A DNA stretch of 64,000 bases, from the NCBI GenBank assembly GCA_034432795.1, contig DAOUBF010000002.1, positions 1 to 64,000 on the forward strand. Direction: 5' to 3'. A model generated the notes under the pieces. It did not search any database. It saw only the letters and a program-made list of their open reading frames with translations, and had not been told where the DNA came from. Position 1 is the stretch's first letter. Each line of letters opens with the position of its first letter. Source of the stretch: DAOUBF01 sp034432795. Its GTDB lineage: Bacteria > Chloroflexota > Anaerolineae > DSLN01. Made by a program: the position numbers and the translations under genes. This document shows positions 46,474-55,820 of this stretch, piece after piece.

Positions 46474-49032
46474 TCATGAGGCCGGGGGCGGGGGCAAAGG
46501 CTCCAGGTGATCGGCCACCGCGCCAGCCTCAGCCCGCACCTGGATCGGCCCATGCGCGGCCTCCCAGCGGCGCAAGAGTTCACGTCGCAACACCTTGCCC
46601 ACAAACGAACGGGGGAAGTCGGGGACAAATAAGACCAGCCGGGGGACGAGTTCCGGCGGCAGGCGGCGCCTGCAGTAGGCGATCAACTCAGCGGCGGTCA
46701 CCGGCTCCTCTTTGGGGATGACGAAGGCCACCGGCAACCCCTCAATCCCCATGACCACTGCCTCTTTGACCTTGGGATACTCAAACAGCACCTCTTCCAC
46801 ATCGCGGGGGAAGGCGGGGCGTCCCCGCTGGCGGGCGCGCTCCGGGTACCAGATGTCCTGGCGGCGGCTGATGATCTGGAAATAGCCGTCCTCGTCCATG
46901 CGAGCCACATCGCCTGTGTACAGCCAGCCGTCCACCAGCGCTCGCTCGGATTCGCCGCTCTGCCCCCAATAGCCCACCATGACCTGCGGCCCACGCACGA
47001 GCAGTTCGCCGATTTCGCCCGGCCTCACCGGGCGGCGCCTGATCAGGTCCACGATGCGTGCCTCGGTGGAGGGCAGAGGGATGCCGATAGAGCCGGGCTT
47101 GCGCCGGCCATGGATGGGATTCACATGCGTGACCGGCGATGCCTCGGTCAGGCCGTAGCCTTCCACCAGGCGCGCCCCCGTCAGACGCTCAAACGCCTCT
47201 TGCACTTCCACAGGCAAAGGCGCCGCGCCGGAGATGCAGTAGCGGATGGAGGCCAGGCCGAACCTGCGCACGTTGGGCACGTTGGTGATCGCCAGGTACA
47301 TCATGGGCACGCCGGGGAAGAGCGTGGGGCGATAGCGTTTGATGGCCCTGAGCACCTCCATGACCTCAAACTGGGGCAGGATCACCATGGCCGCCCCCAG
47401 CGCCACCGGTACGTTCATGGCCGCCGTCGTGCCGTAGATGTGCGAGAAGGGCAATACCGACAGCACCACCTCGCGCCCCTCGCGCAGGTCGGGGAACCAG
47501 TGCCGCGTTTGCAGTGCGTTGGCCACCAGGTTGCGGTGGCTGAGCATGACGCCTTTGGGCGTGGCCGTCGTGCCGCCCGTGTACTGGATCACGGCCAGGT
47601 CATCTGGCGCAACCTCCACCTCCGGGCGCAGCGGCGGGTAGCGGCGCAAGAGGTCCTGGAACAGGTGCACCCCCGCTTCCAGGCCATCACGGGACAGACG
47701 ATGGCCTTCTTTCTGCTCACGGGTTAATGTGAACACCAGGCGCTTGAGCCAGGGCAGGTACTCTTTGGCGTGCGTGAGCACGATGTGGCGCAGCCCGGTC
47801 TGCTCCCGGACGCGACGGGCCAGGTCGCTGAAGCGCGTCAGCGTGATCAACACCTCTGCGCCAGAATCGCGCACCTGGCGGACGATCTCGGCCTCTTCGG
47901 CCACCGGGCTGGTGAACACCACCACCGCGCCCGCCTTCAAAGCCCCATAATAGGCGATCACCGCCTGCGGCAGGTTGGGCAAAAGCAGCATCACGCGGTC
48001 GCCCTTGTCCACGCCGAGCGCGCGCAGCGCATTGGCGCAGCGGTTGGCCAGCCGGTTGAGCTGCGCGTAGCTCAGCCGCGTCCCGTAATAGTAAATCGCG
48101 GGGCGGTTAGGCAGGCGGCGAGCCGCGCCGGAGAGGAAACGGTGCAGCGCCCGCCTGGGGATGGCAATGGTCGGCGGCACGCCCTGGTCATAGTGCACCA
48201 GCCAGGGGCGCTCTTTCTTCAAACGGGGGACAGAGGACGGACGACCAGCCCCCTCCGCCCCGATGAAACGCGCAATCGCCCGATTGACCGCGTCGCGCCG
48301 TTCCAGCATGACCATGTGGCCGGACACGCCCACATCCACCTCCTCAGCGCCGGGGATCAGGCGGGCCACCTCTTCAAATTCGGCCTGCGCGAAGACGCGG
48401 TCGCCATGGCCGCGAATGACCAGCGTGGGCACGTTCAGGCGCGGGAACACGCTCAGGCCATCCCAGCGCTCAATAGCATGGGCGTGCATGGCCTTCAGGA
48501 CATGGGGCGGCGCAGCCAGGGCGCGGCGGATCACTTTACTGAGGGGGCGCAGCACGGTCACCGGCAACCGCAACAGCCACCGCGCCCAGGGATAGATGCG
48601 GAAGCGTGCGGCGGTGGCGACCAGGATGAGCTTTTCCACGCGGTCGGGGTGGGCCAGGGCATACTCGGCGGCAATGGCCCCGCCGAAGGAGTGTCCGGCC
48701 AGGACAAAGCGCGGAGGGACATGCAGCGCCTCCAACGCGCTCTCCAGGTCGTGCAGTAACTCAGTCATGGTATAGGCTGAGGCAGGTTTGTCCGAGTGGC
48801 CGTGACCGCGCAGGTCAAGCGCGATACAGCGGTGGCTATCGGCGAAGGCGCGCATCTGGTGGCGCCACTGCGTGGCCTGGCCGCCGTAGCCGTGCAGGAA
48901 GACCAGCGTCATCGGTGGCTGCGGCGCAGCGTCAGATAAGGACTCCGGCTCCACGTCAATCGCGCTCAGCCGCAGATGGGGCCGCTCCGAGACCACTACA
49001 TCCTCGCGGTAGAGTTCCAGGTCTATTTCCAT
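46474..49032 (-). CDS. Alpha/beta hydrolase fused to AMP-forming acyl-CoA ligase
   Basis: The 852-residue protein starts at ATG 49032 (MEIDLELYRED). Residues 30-285 form an alpha/beta hydrolase (LVFLHGYGGQATQW, nucleophile elbow AGHSFGGA, late His in SGHMVMLE). Residues 320-840 form an adenylating ligase (YTGGTTATPKGVMLSH, VEGYGLTEASPV, DGWLYTGDVARMDEDGYF, and the acyl-transfer Lys in SFVGKVLRREL). The joint may release a fatty acid from an ester and activate it to acyl-CoA in one protein. The linker GRPSSVPRLKKERP is encoded by a GGACGG-type repeat. It overlaps the kelch gene by ten bases. Confidence 0.88.
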   Translation of the reverse strand: MEIDLELYREDVVVSERPHLRLSAIDVEPESLSDAAPQPPMTLVFLHGYGGQATQWRHQMRAFADSHRCIALDLRGHGHSDKPASAYTMTELLHDLESALEALHVPPRFVLAGHSFGGAIAAEYALAHPDRVEKLILVATAARFRIYPWARWLLRLPVTVLRPLSKVIRRALAAPPHVLKAMHAHAIERWDGLSVFPRLNVPTLVIRGHGDRVFAQAEFEEVARLIPGAEEVDVGVSGHMVMLERRDAVNRAIARFIGAEGAGRPSSVPRLKKERPWLVHYDQGVPPTIAIPRRALHRFLSGAARRLPNRPAIYYYGTRLSYAQLNRLANRCANALRALGVDKGDRVMLLLPNLPQAVIAYYGALKAGAVVVFTSPVAEEAEIVRQVRDSGAEVLITLTRFSDLARRVREQTGLRHIVLTHAKEYLPWLKRLVFTLTREQKEGHRLSRDGLEAGVHLFQDLLRRYPPLRPEVEVAPDDLAVIQYTGGTTATPKGVMLSHRNLVANALQTRHWFPDLREGREVVLSVLPFSHIYGTTAAMNVPVALGAAMVILPQFEVMEVLRAIKRYRPTLFPGVPMMYLAITNVPNVRRFGLASIRYCISGAAPLPVEVQEAFERLTGARLVEGYGLTEASPVTHVNPIHGRRKPGSIGIPLPSTEARIVDLIRRRPVRPGEIGELLVRGPQVMVGYWGQSGESERALVDGWLYTGDVARMDEDGYFQIISRRQDIWYPERARQRGRPAFPRDVEEVLFEYPKVKEAVVMGIEGLPVAFVIPKEEPVTAAELIAYCRRRLPPELVPRLVLFVPDFPRSFVGKVLRRELLRRWEAAHGPIQVRAEAGAVADHLEPLPPPPAS

Positions 49033-50276
49033 CGCCAGCGCAACAGCGCAATCAGGCCGCCGGCCAGGGCCAACAGAGCCAGCGGCATCCAGACGAAAGC
49101 CCCCGAAGGGGCAGCCGTCGCCTCGGCGGAGAATCGCACCAACTCCACCGAGGATGGCTGGCAATTGCCCACCGGGACGGTGAGAAACTGGTTCGTGTTC
49201 AGGTACACGATGCTCTCATCATAGCCGCCCGCCGCCCAGATACGCCCGGCGAGGAACGCCGCCGCCGGGCCTCCTACCGCCACCGCGAGCGCATCCGTCA
49301 TCCCCCACCTGTCGCTCACCGGATTGTAACACTCCGTCGTCTCCAGGGCCACCCCTGGCGGGGTGTGGAACGCCGACAGGCCGCCATACACGTAAATATA
49401 GACGCCATCGGTGGCAATGCCGGGCGATCCGCGCCCCTGGATCATGGCTGTCTTGCGTTCCCAGGTATCTGTGACCGGATCGTAAACCTCCAGTGTGGAC
49501 AGAGCGGTCAGGTCCGGATTCCAGGCTTGTACACCCCCAACGACGTAGATTTTACCGTTGAGCGTGACCGCCACATTGTTCTCGCGTTGGGTGGGCATAG
49601 GCGCTTTGAGCGCCCAGGCGTTCGTGGCCGGATCGTACTCGTAGGTGGTGTCGTTGGAGTAAAAATCCCCGTCGTCCCCGCCGATCACATACACCTTCCC
49701 GTTGGCCGCCGCGACCGCCGCTGTAGCGATGCCCGCCGCCGAGGGCAGGGGCGCCAGTTCGGCCCAACTGTTCGTCAACACGTTATACCGCCACATCCGG
49801 TTGGTGATGCTGCCATCGGGCAGGTAGCCGCCCACCACGTAGATGTCCTCGCCGATGGTGGCCGCCTGAATGCCGAACACCTGGATAGGCAGCGGGGTCA
49901 GAGAGACCCACTGGTTGAGTGAGGGGAAGTAAGCTTCAACGTTATCCAAAGTGCTAAACCCGTTATTCCCGCCGATGGCATAAAAGGCGTTCTGGCCGGT
50001 GTGGGCTGCGCCCGCCAGCAGCCAGCGCGCCGTGGGCATACTGGCCGCTGTTCCCCAGACCAGGGGGGCCAGGCCTCCCTGACCGTAATCGGGCAGGCGC
50101 ACCGGAGCTTGTCTTAAATGCAGCGAAGGGATCGGCGGGGGAAGGCGCGGCGGTTGAGGCCGGGCAGCCTCAACGGATGGAACGGGCGCCAGCAGCGCAC
50201 ACATGGCAAGCCACAGCCCTCCCAACCACCGCAGGGCAGGGAAGCGCAATTGTCGCCAGAGGCGTTTGCAGTTCAT
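49023..50276 (-). CDS. Secreted kelch-repeat protein with C-terminal anchor
   Basis: The 417-residue protein starts at ATG 50276 (MNCKRLWRQLRFP) with a signal peptide running through LAMCALLAPVPSVEAA. Six kelch blades follow, each with a YxxGG core: YAIGGNNG, YVVGGYLPDG, YVIGGDDG, YVVGGVQA, YVYGGLSA and WAAGGYDE. The C-terminus has a membrane helix (FVWMPLALLALAGGLIALLR) and Arg/Lys tail, so it is probably held on the outer face of the membrane. Ligand unknown. It is upstream of the hydrolase-ligase in the same transcript. Confidence 0.85.
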   Translation of the reverse strand: MNCKRLWRQLRFPALRWLGGLWLAMCALLAPVPSVEAARPQPPRLPPPIPSLHLRQAPVRLPDYGQGGLAPLVWGTAASMPTARWLLAGAAHTGQNAFYAIGGNNGFSTLDNVEAYFPSLNQWVSLTPLPIQVFGIQAATIGEDIYVVGGYLPDGSITNRMWRYNVLTNSWAELAPLPSAAGIATAAVAAANGKVYVIGGDDGDFYSNDTTYEYDPATNAWALKAPMPTQRENNVAVTLNGKIYVVGGVQAWNPDLTALSTLEVYDPVTDTWERKTAMIQGRGSPGIATDGVYIYVYGGLSAFHTPPGVALETTECYNPVSDRWGMTDALAVAVGGPAAAFLAGRIWAAGGYDESIVYLNTNQFLTVPVGNCQPSSVELVRFSAEATAAPSGAFVWMPLALLALAGGLIALLRWRWK

Positions 50277-50629
50277 GGGGCGTGCCTGTCCACAGCCAGC
50301 CGGGATCACGAGCCGGTCGCCAGGCCACCTGACCCGCCAGCTTCCATAGCTGGATTATAGCACAGAATACGGGAGTGGATACCTCCTCCCTTCCCTGGCC
50401 CGCACCCCCTGCCCCCTCCCCTGGATAGGGGAGGGCTAGGGAGGGGGTGACTCTGCCCCCCATCCCAACTCTCCCCCGTAAAGGGGGAAAGGCCGCCCTA
50501 CGGTTAAAACCGCGTCCGCGGGGCCGTTGGCCGGGCGCCGGCCTTTCGCTGTGCTTGGCCAGGCTCTGCCGCCAGTCCCTGAAATACACCTGCTCCTCAG
50601 CACGCCATTTTTCGTTTTAAACCATACCG
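50277..50629. repeat. Intergenic region with promoter and G/C-tract repeat
   Basis: No gene was found. On the minus strand TGC-TATAAT (50362-50354) is a promoter for the kelch operon. From about 50395 to 50490 there is a tract block (GCCCCCTCCCC, GGGAGGGGGTGA) like those near 40050 and 42700. At 50579-50590 TGAAATACACC repeats one end of the MITE-like element. Confidence 0.5.
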
Positions 50630-50638
50630 TGTTATAAT
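50630..50638 (+). promoter_or_regulatory. Extended -10 promoter of the PfkB kinase gene
   Basis: TGT-TATAAT, 39 bases before the ATG, leaving room for a normal leader with AACGAGGA as ribosome site. No strong -35. Confidence 0.55.
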
Positions 50639-50677
50639 CTCATCACCACAGGGAAACACCCGCAACGAGGATAGACG

Positions 50678-51616
50678 ATGGCAAACCCGGAGGGTCACGT
50701 TCTCGTCGTCGGCGCCACCAGCCTGGACATCAAAGTCCGGCCTAAAGGCACCGCCATTCCCGGCACATCCAACCCCGCCGACATCCGCGTCAGTCCCGGT
50801 GGCGCTGCCCGCAACATCGCCGAGAACCTGGCCCGGCTGGGGCAGCCCACCATCCTGCTGAGCGCCGTCGGCGCCGATGAATGGGGGCAACGCCTGGTTG
50901 ACCAGGCTGCCCAGGCCGGGATTGATACGCAACACATCGCCATCCGACCCGGCTATCGCACGGGCACGTACCTGGCGGTCCTGGACGAATTCGGTAGCCC
51001 GGCACTGGCCTTTGACGATATGAGCGTCATCGCCACACTGACACCGCGCTACCTTATCCAGCGACGACACCTGTTCGCACAGGCCGCTATGGTGGTGATT
51101 GACGCCAACCTCTCGCCTGGCACACTTCGCAGCCTGTTCCGCCTCGCCCGCGAATACGACGTGCCCGTCAGCGCCGATCCTACCTCGGCGGTGTTGGCCC
51201 CACGGCTCAGACCCTATCTGAACGCCCTCTGGCTGGTCACGCCCAATGTAGCCGAGGCCGAGGCCCTCCTGGGGGATGGGACGCAGATTGAGGGGATTGA
51301 GGCAGCACAATATGCCGCCCGACGCCTGGTGCAGATGGGCGTGGGCCTGGCCGTGATCACCCAGGCCGCTCTGGGCCTGACCTACGCCACCGCAGATGCA
51401 GTAGGCCATATCCCGGCGATCCAGACCGAGATTGTGGACGCCACAGGCGCGGGAGATGCCCTCACCGCCGCCACCATCTTCGCCCTGCTCAACGACATCC
51501 CTGTGGACGAAGCCCTGCGCCTGGGCGTCTCCGCCGCCACCCTGACCCTGCGCTCCACCGAGACCGTTGTGCCCGAACTCAGCCTGGAGTTGCTCTATAA
51601 TGAGCTTGTCATCTAA
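50678..51616 (+). CDS. PfkB-family sugar or nucleoside kinase
   Basis: A 312-residue ribokinase-like kinase. The N-terminal signature is SPGGAARNIAENLARLGQ, the ATP-binding end is EIVDATGAGDALTAATIFAL with the catalytic Asp. NIAENLARLG is typical of the pseudouridine-kinase (PsuK)/YeiC-like subgroup, but ribokinase or adenosine kinase activity cannot be excluded. No psuG glycosidase is adjacent. It seems monocistronic. Confidence 0.88.
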   Translation: MANPEGHVLVVGATSLDIKVRPKGTAIPGTSNPADIRVSPGGAARNIAENLARLGQPTILLSAVGADEWGQRLVDQAAQAGIDTQHIAIRPGYRTGTYLAVLDEFGSPALAFDDMSVIATLTPRYLIQRRHLFAQAAMVVIDANLSPGTLRSLFRLAREYDVPVSADPTSAVLAPRLRPYLNALWLVTPNVAEAEALLGDGTQIEGIEAAQYAARRLVQMGVGLAVITQAALGLTYATADAVGHIPAIQTEIVDATGAGDALTAATIFALLNDIPVDEALRLGVSAATLTLRSTETVVPELSLELLYNELVI

Positions 51617-51623
51617 ATTTCAT

Positions 51624-51653
51624 TTGTCCAGCTTGAGCACTCTATGGTATAAT
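51624..51653 (+). promoter_or_regulatory. Promoter of the DUF151 gene
   Basis: -35 TTGTCC (51624-51629), 18-base spacer, extended -10 TGG-TATAAT (TATAAT 51648-51653), about 80 bases before the ATG. Confidence 0.65.
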
Positions 51654-51732
51654 CGCTATAAAGCACCACAGCCCTGACCCTGAGCAACACGAAAAGAGAG
51701 GGGCAGCGAAGGAGAGTGGACGGGAGGAACAT

Positions 51733-52239
51733 ATGGTTGAGGTCACCATTGACAGTATCCGAGTCAGCTTGATGTCGCAACACCGTGTCGTCATCCTCAA
51801 AGATGTGGACAGCGAACGCTACCTGCCCATCTGGATCGGGCCTTGCGAGGCCGACGCGATCACGGTTGAGCTCCAGGAAGTTGAAGTCGCCCGTCCACTG
51901 ACACACGACCTGCTCAAGACGTTCATCCATGAGATGGGCGCATCTGTGTCGCATATCCTCGTCAATGACCTGCGCGATGACGTGTTCTATGCGCGCATCG
52001 TTATTGACGTGAACGGGCGACGCCTGGAAATTGACGCTCGCCCCAGTGACGCGATCGCCCTGGCCGTGCGGGTGCGCGTGCCCATCTTCGTTGAAGACGA
52101 GGTCATGGAGCGGGCCGCGATTACCCCGGAGGAGGAGGTAGAGGCCGAAAGCACCTCTGCCAGCGACGAACGCCTGGATGCCTTCAAAGACTTCGTAGAT
52201 TCGCTCAACCTGGACGACCTTGAAGGGGGCGAGGAATAA
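51733..52239 (+). CDS. Bifunctional nuclease-family protein (DUF151)
   Basis: A 168-residue DUF151 protein: VVILKDVDSERYLPIWIGPCEADAI, RPLTHDLLKTFIHEMGA, FYARIVIDVNGRRLEIDARPSDAIALAVRV. Plant and bacterial relatives have been reported as nucleases, and family members are common near basic cell functions; the acidic C-terminal tail (rich in Glu/Asp) is variable. Strong GGGAGGA ribosome site. dnaB follows after 112 bases and could be co-transcribed. Confidence 0.88.
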   Translation: MVEVTIDSIRVSLMSQHRVVILKDVDSERYLPIWIGPCEADAITVELQEVEVARPLTHDLLKTFIHEMGASVSHILVNDLRDDVFYARIVIDVNGRRLEIDARPSDAIALAVRVRVPIFVEDEVMERAAITPEEEVEAESTSASDERLDAFKDFVDSLNLDDLEGGEE

Positions 52240-52351
52240 ACCCAACAGACGGTAGGCCCCCGCCTGCCAGGGCGGGGAGCGCGGGCCGGAGCGCGCTCCA
52301 GTAAACCAACAAACCGATCCAGTCTGTCTGGCATCGGTTCAGGAGGGAACG

Positions 52352-53710
52352 ATGAGCGACGGGCCAGCCGATAGTGCCCGACCGGACCGCAGTGTGCCAC
52401 ACTCCATTGAAGCTGAGGAAGCTGTCCTCGGCTCCATCCTGATTAACCCGGAAGCGCTCTTTGACGTCGTCCCTTTCCTGCGCAGCGAGGACTTTTATCT
52501 TGTCCGCCACCAGCGCATCTGGGACGCCATCCTGGCGCTGCACGACCGCCGTGAGCCAGTGGATTTCCTCACCGTCGTGGAAGAACTGGAGCGGCGCGGC
52601 CAGCTTGAAGAGATCGGCGGGAGTGCCTATATCACCTCACTCATCAACGCTGTCCCCACCGCCATCCACGCCGAAGCCTATGGGCGCATCGTAGAGCGCA
52701 CCGCCCTGCGCCGCCGCCTGATTGAAGCCGCCAGCGAGATCGCCAAGATCGCCTATGAGGACGCCAGCGAAGTGGACGAGGTGGTGGATCGCGCCGAGTC
52801 GGCCCTCTTCAATGTCACCCAACGTCGCCTGGCAAAAGAACTCGTCCCCATCAAACAGGTCATCAGCGAGTACTACGACCGCATTCAATATCTGTACGAT
52901 CATCGCGGCGAGATGATCGGCGTCCCTACCGGCTTCATTGATCTGGACCGGCTATTGGGCGGCCTGCAAAAATCCGATCTGATCATCGTCGCCGGGCGCC
53001 CCGGCACGGGCAAGACCTCCTTCCTGCTGACCATCGCCCTGAATGCCGCCCGCAAGTTCGGCCAGCGCATCGCCATCTTCAGCCTGGAGATGTCTGCTGA
53101 GCAACTGGTACAGCGCCTGATCTCAGCCGAGACGGGCATTGACAGCCAGCGGTTGCGCCTGGGCGACCTGAAAGAGGAGGAGTGGCCCCTGTTCGTCCAG
53201 GCAACCAGCCGCCTGGCCGATACCCGCATCTTCATTGACGACACGCCTTCTATCTCGGCACTGCAACTGCGCACCAAATGCCGCCGCCTCTACGCGGAAT
53301 ACGGGCTGGACCTGATCATCGTGGACTATCTGCAACTGATGACCGGCGATGTCCGCGCCGAAAACCGCGTCCAGGAAATCTCCTACATCTCGCGCAACCT
53401 GAAGGCGCTGGCCCGCGAACTGGATGTGCCCATCCTGGCGGCGGCCCAACTCTCGCGGGCCGTAGAGCAGCGCCAGGACAAACGCCCTATGCTCTCGGAT
53501 TTGAGAGAGAGCGGATCCATTGAGCAGGACTCAGACGTGGTCATGTTCATCTACCGCGAGGACCTGTACAATCCCGACACCGAACGGAAGAACATCGCCG
53601 AAATCCATGTCGCCAAGCACCGCAATGGCCCAACCGGCTCGGTGGACCTATATTTCCGCAGCCACCTTACCCAGTTCGCCAACCTGATGACACGGGAGGT
53701 CAGCCTGTAG
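52352..53710 (+). CDS. dnaB: Replicative DNA helicase DnaB
   Basis: The 452-residue hexameric helicase that unwinds DNA at the fork. N-terminal domain (HSIEAEEAVLGSILINPEAL), linker helix, and RecA-like domain with Walker A GRPGTGKTSFLL, QRIAIFSLEMSAEQL, Walker B LDLIIVDYLQLM, LARELDVPILAAAQLSRAVE and the arginine-finger region ESGSIEQDSDVVMF. No intein. It is followed, with one base shared, by a DnaD-like gene and a helicase-loader gene, a complete primosome-type set. Confidence 0.97.
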   Translation: MSDGPADSARPDRSVPHSIEAEEAVLGSILINPEALFDVVPFLRSEDFYLVRHQRIWDAILALHDRREPVDFLTVVEELERRGQLEEIGGSAYITSLINAVPTAIHAEAYGRIVERTALRRRLIEAASEIAKIAYEDASEVDEVVDRAESALFNVTQRRLAKELVPIKQVISEYYDRIQYLYDHRGEMIGVPTGFIDLDRLLGGLQKSDLIIVAGRPGTGKTSFLLTIALNAARKFGQRIAIFSLEMSAEQLVQRLISAETGIDSQRLRLGDLKEEEWPLFVQATSRLADTRIFIDDTPSISALQLRTKCRRLYAEYGLDLIIVDYLQLMTGDVRAENRVQEISYISRNLKALARELDVPILAAAQLSRAVEQRQDKRPMLSDLRESGSIEQDSDVVMFIYREDLYNPDTERKNIAEIHVAKHRNGPTGSVDLYFRSHLTQFANLMTREVSL

Positions 53711-54417
53711 TGAAAGGGTTCAGCGGGTTTCCATCCGGCAAGTTGCGCTCCACGCCCTTGCCCAGCCTGTTCTTCAGCGACCTCCTGCCGCTGATTGACG
53801 ACCTGGCCGAGCTAAAGGTGACGCTCTACGTATTCTGGGCCTTGCACCGCCGGGGTGGACAGCCGCTGTACCTGCGACGCGTGGATTTTCTTGACGATGA
53901 GCTGTTTATGAGCGGCCTGGGGCCTACGCGCCGGGCCGCCGAAGAGGCCCTCAACGCCGGGCTGGAACGGGCGGTCACACGCGGCACGCTGATCAAAGCC
54001 ACAGCGAAAACCAGCACAGGTATTGAAGAACTGTACTTCCTCAACACCGAACGCGGGCGCGCCGCCGCCGAGACCATCGCCCGCGAGGGCTGGCAGCCCC
54101 CAGACACAGAGGAGCCCGCCATCCACCTGACCATTGAGCGGCCGAATATCTTCACACTCTATGAGCAAAATATCGGGATGCTAACCCCGATCATCGCCGA
54201 TGAACTGCGCGATGCCGAACGGACCTATCCTCCTGGCTGGATTGAAGAGGCCATCGCGCTGGCCGTGAAAAACAACGTGCGCAAGTGGCGCTACGTGTTG
54301 AGCATCCTGGAACGCTGGCGAAGCGAGGGCAAAGACGATGGAACCGGTAGAGGAGATACTCTCAAGGACCGTCGCCGATACATTGAAGGCGAATTCGGCG
54401 AATTCATTGAACACTGA
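53710..54417 (+). CDS. DnaD-like primosome protein
   Basis: The 235-residue protein starts with GTG overlapping the dnaB stop. The N-terminal 110 residues are a winged-helix-type domain (LAELKVTLYVFWALHRRGG); residues 150-205 are the DnaD/DnaB_2 domain with its hallmark FTLYEQNIGMLTPIIADEL and WIEEAIALAVKNNVRKWRYV. In Bacillus DnaD helps load DnaB helicase at origins and stalled forks; here it sits between dnaB and the loader, so the same role is likely. The last 80 bases overlap the loader gene. Confidence 0.88.
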   Translation: MKGFSGFPSGKLRSTPLPSLFFSDLLPLIDDLAELKVTLYVFWALHRRGGQPLYLRRVDFLDDELFMSGLGPTRRAAEEALNAGLERAVTRGTLIKATAKTSTGIEELYFLNTERGRAAAETIAREGWQPPDTEEPAIHLTIERPNIFTLYEQNIGMLTPIIADELRDAERTYPPGWIEEAIALAVKNNVRKWRYVLSILERWRSEGKDDGTGRGDTLKDRRRYIEGEFGEFIEH

Positions 54418-55810
54418 TCCGTCCTCCGCCCCTCGTCCTCCGTCCTCCCAGGGGGCAGGTCCCTGTCCCATCTGCGGGGGGACAGGCTATGTGCGCGAGG
54501 ACGTGCCGGTAGGCCACCCCAATTTTGGCAAAGCGCTTCCCTGCCCCCATCGCCTGGCCGAGATTGAAGCCGAACGTATCCGCGCCCTGCGCGCCATGTC
54601 CAACCTGGAGGCGCTGGCGTGGATGACCTTTGACACCTTTATCCCCGAACGGGATGGCCTGAGCCTGGAGAAGCGTCGCAACCTGCGCCTGGCTTACGAA
54701 CAGGTGAAAGAGTTTGCCGAGAACCCCCAGGGCTGGCTGTTGATTCGCGGCAGCTATGGCTGCGGCAAGACCCATCTGGCAGCAGCGGTGGCGAACTACC
54801 GCATTGAGCGCGGACAGCCTGCCCTCTTCGTCGCCGTCCCCGATCTGCTGGACTATTTGCGCGCCACCTTCGCGCCTACCTCAGAGGTGACCTACAGCGA
54901 GCGTTTTGAGATGATCCGCACCACGCCGCTGTTGATCCTGGACGACCTGGGGACGGAGAACACCACCGAGTGGGTTCAAGAAAAGCTGTTCCAGATCTTC
55001 AACCATCGCTACAACGCGCGACTGCCCACCGTAATCACCACCAACCGCGACCTGGAGGAGATCGATCTGCGGCTGCGCAGCCGGATGCTGGATGCCAGCC
55101 TGACGCGCATTGTAGTGATCACGGCGCCGGACTTTCGCTATATCTCGCTGGACCCAAGTCAGTCGGAGCTTTCCAGCCTCAGCCTGCACGATAACCAGAC
55201 GTTCGCTACGTTCAGCCTGCGCCAGCACGAGCTGTTGCGCGAAGAGGCGGACAACCTGAGACGGGCGTTGGACCTGGCCAAACGCTTCGCCCAGGACCCG
55301 CTGCGGGGCCTGGCGGAAGACCCTAACGATCCCCAGCCGCCCGTCTGGCTGGTGCTCACGGGGACGTATGGCTGCGGCAAGACCCACCTGGCTGCCGCCA
55401 TTGCCAACTACCGCCAGCAGCAGGGGCACCCCGTCCTGTTCATCACCGTCCCCGACCTGCTGGACCACCTGCGCCGGGCGTACAGCCCGCAAAGCCTGGT
55501 GCCCTACGACAAACGCTTTGAGGAGGTCCGCACCGCCCCGCTGCTGATCCTGGACGATTTGGGGACGGAGAGCGCCACCCCCTGGGCGCGGGAGAAGCTC
55601 TACCAGATCATCAATTACCGCTATGCGGCTCGGCTGCCCACCGTGATCACCACCGCCGTGCCCGTTGAGGAACTTGACCCGCGCCTGTCCACGCGCATTT
55701 TGGATGATACGCGCTGCCGCGTGTTCGGCATCCTGGCGCCCGCCTATCGTGGTAGGGCGGCCGCCCGGCGCCAGCAACCTGGCACACGTCCGCGAAATCT
55801 TGGCCGCTAA
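54338..55810 (+). CDS. Double-AAA+ DnaC/DnaI-type helicase loader
   Basis: The 490-residue protein has a small zinc-like N-terminal motif (CPICGGTG...CPH) and then two complete DnaC/DnaI-like AAA+ domains. Domain 1: Walker A GSYGCGKTHLAAA (138-150), Walker B LLILDDLGTE (198-207), arginine region LRLRSRMLD. Domain 2: GTYGCGKTHLAAA (342-354), LLILDDLGTE (402-411), PRLSTRILD. The linkers before each domain also match (TFDTFIPE versus TFATFSLR), so the unit linker-AAA+ was duplicated. Normal loaders have one AAA+ domain. It follows dnaB and the DnaD-like gene, supporting a role in DnaB loading. Confidence 0.88.
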   Translation: MEPVEEILSRTVADTLKANSANSLNTDPSSAPRPPSSQGAGPCPICGGTGYVREDVPVGHPNFGKALPCPHRLAEIEAERIRALRAMSNLEALAWMTFDTFIPERDGLSLEKRRNLRLAYEQVKEFAENPQGWLLIRGSYGCGKTHLAAAVANYRIERGQPALFVAVPDLLDYLRATFAPTSEVTYSERFEMIRTTPLLILDDLGTENTTEWVQEKLFQIFNHRYNARLPTVITTNRDLEEIDLRLRSRMLDASLTRIVVITAPDFRYISLDPSQSELSSLSLHDNQTFATFSLRQHELLREEADNLRRALDLAKRFAQDPLRGLAEDPNDPQPPVWLVLTGTYGCGKTHLAAAIANYRQQQGHPVLFITVPDLLDHLRRAYSPQSLVPYDKRFEEVRTAPLLILDDLGTESATPWAREKLYQIINYRYAARLPTVITTAVPVEELDPRLSTRILDDTRCRVFGILAPAYRGRAAARRQQPGTRPRNLGR

Positions 55811-55820
55811 AGGAGGCCCC

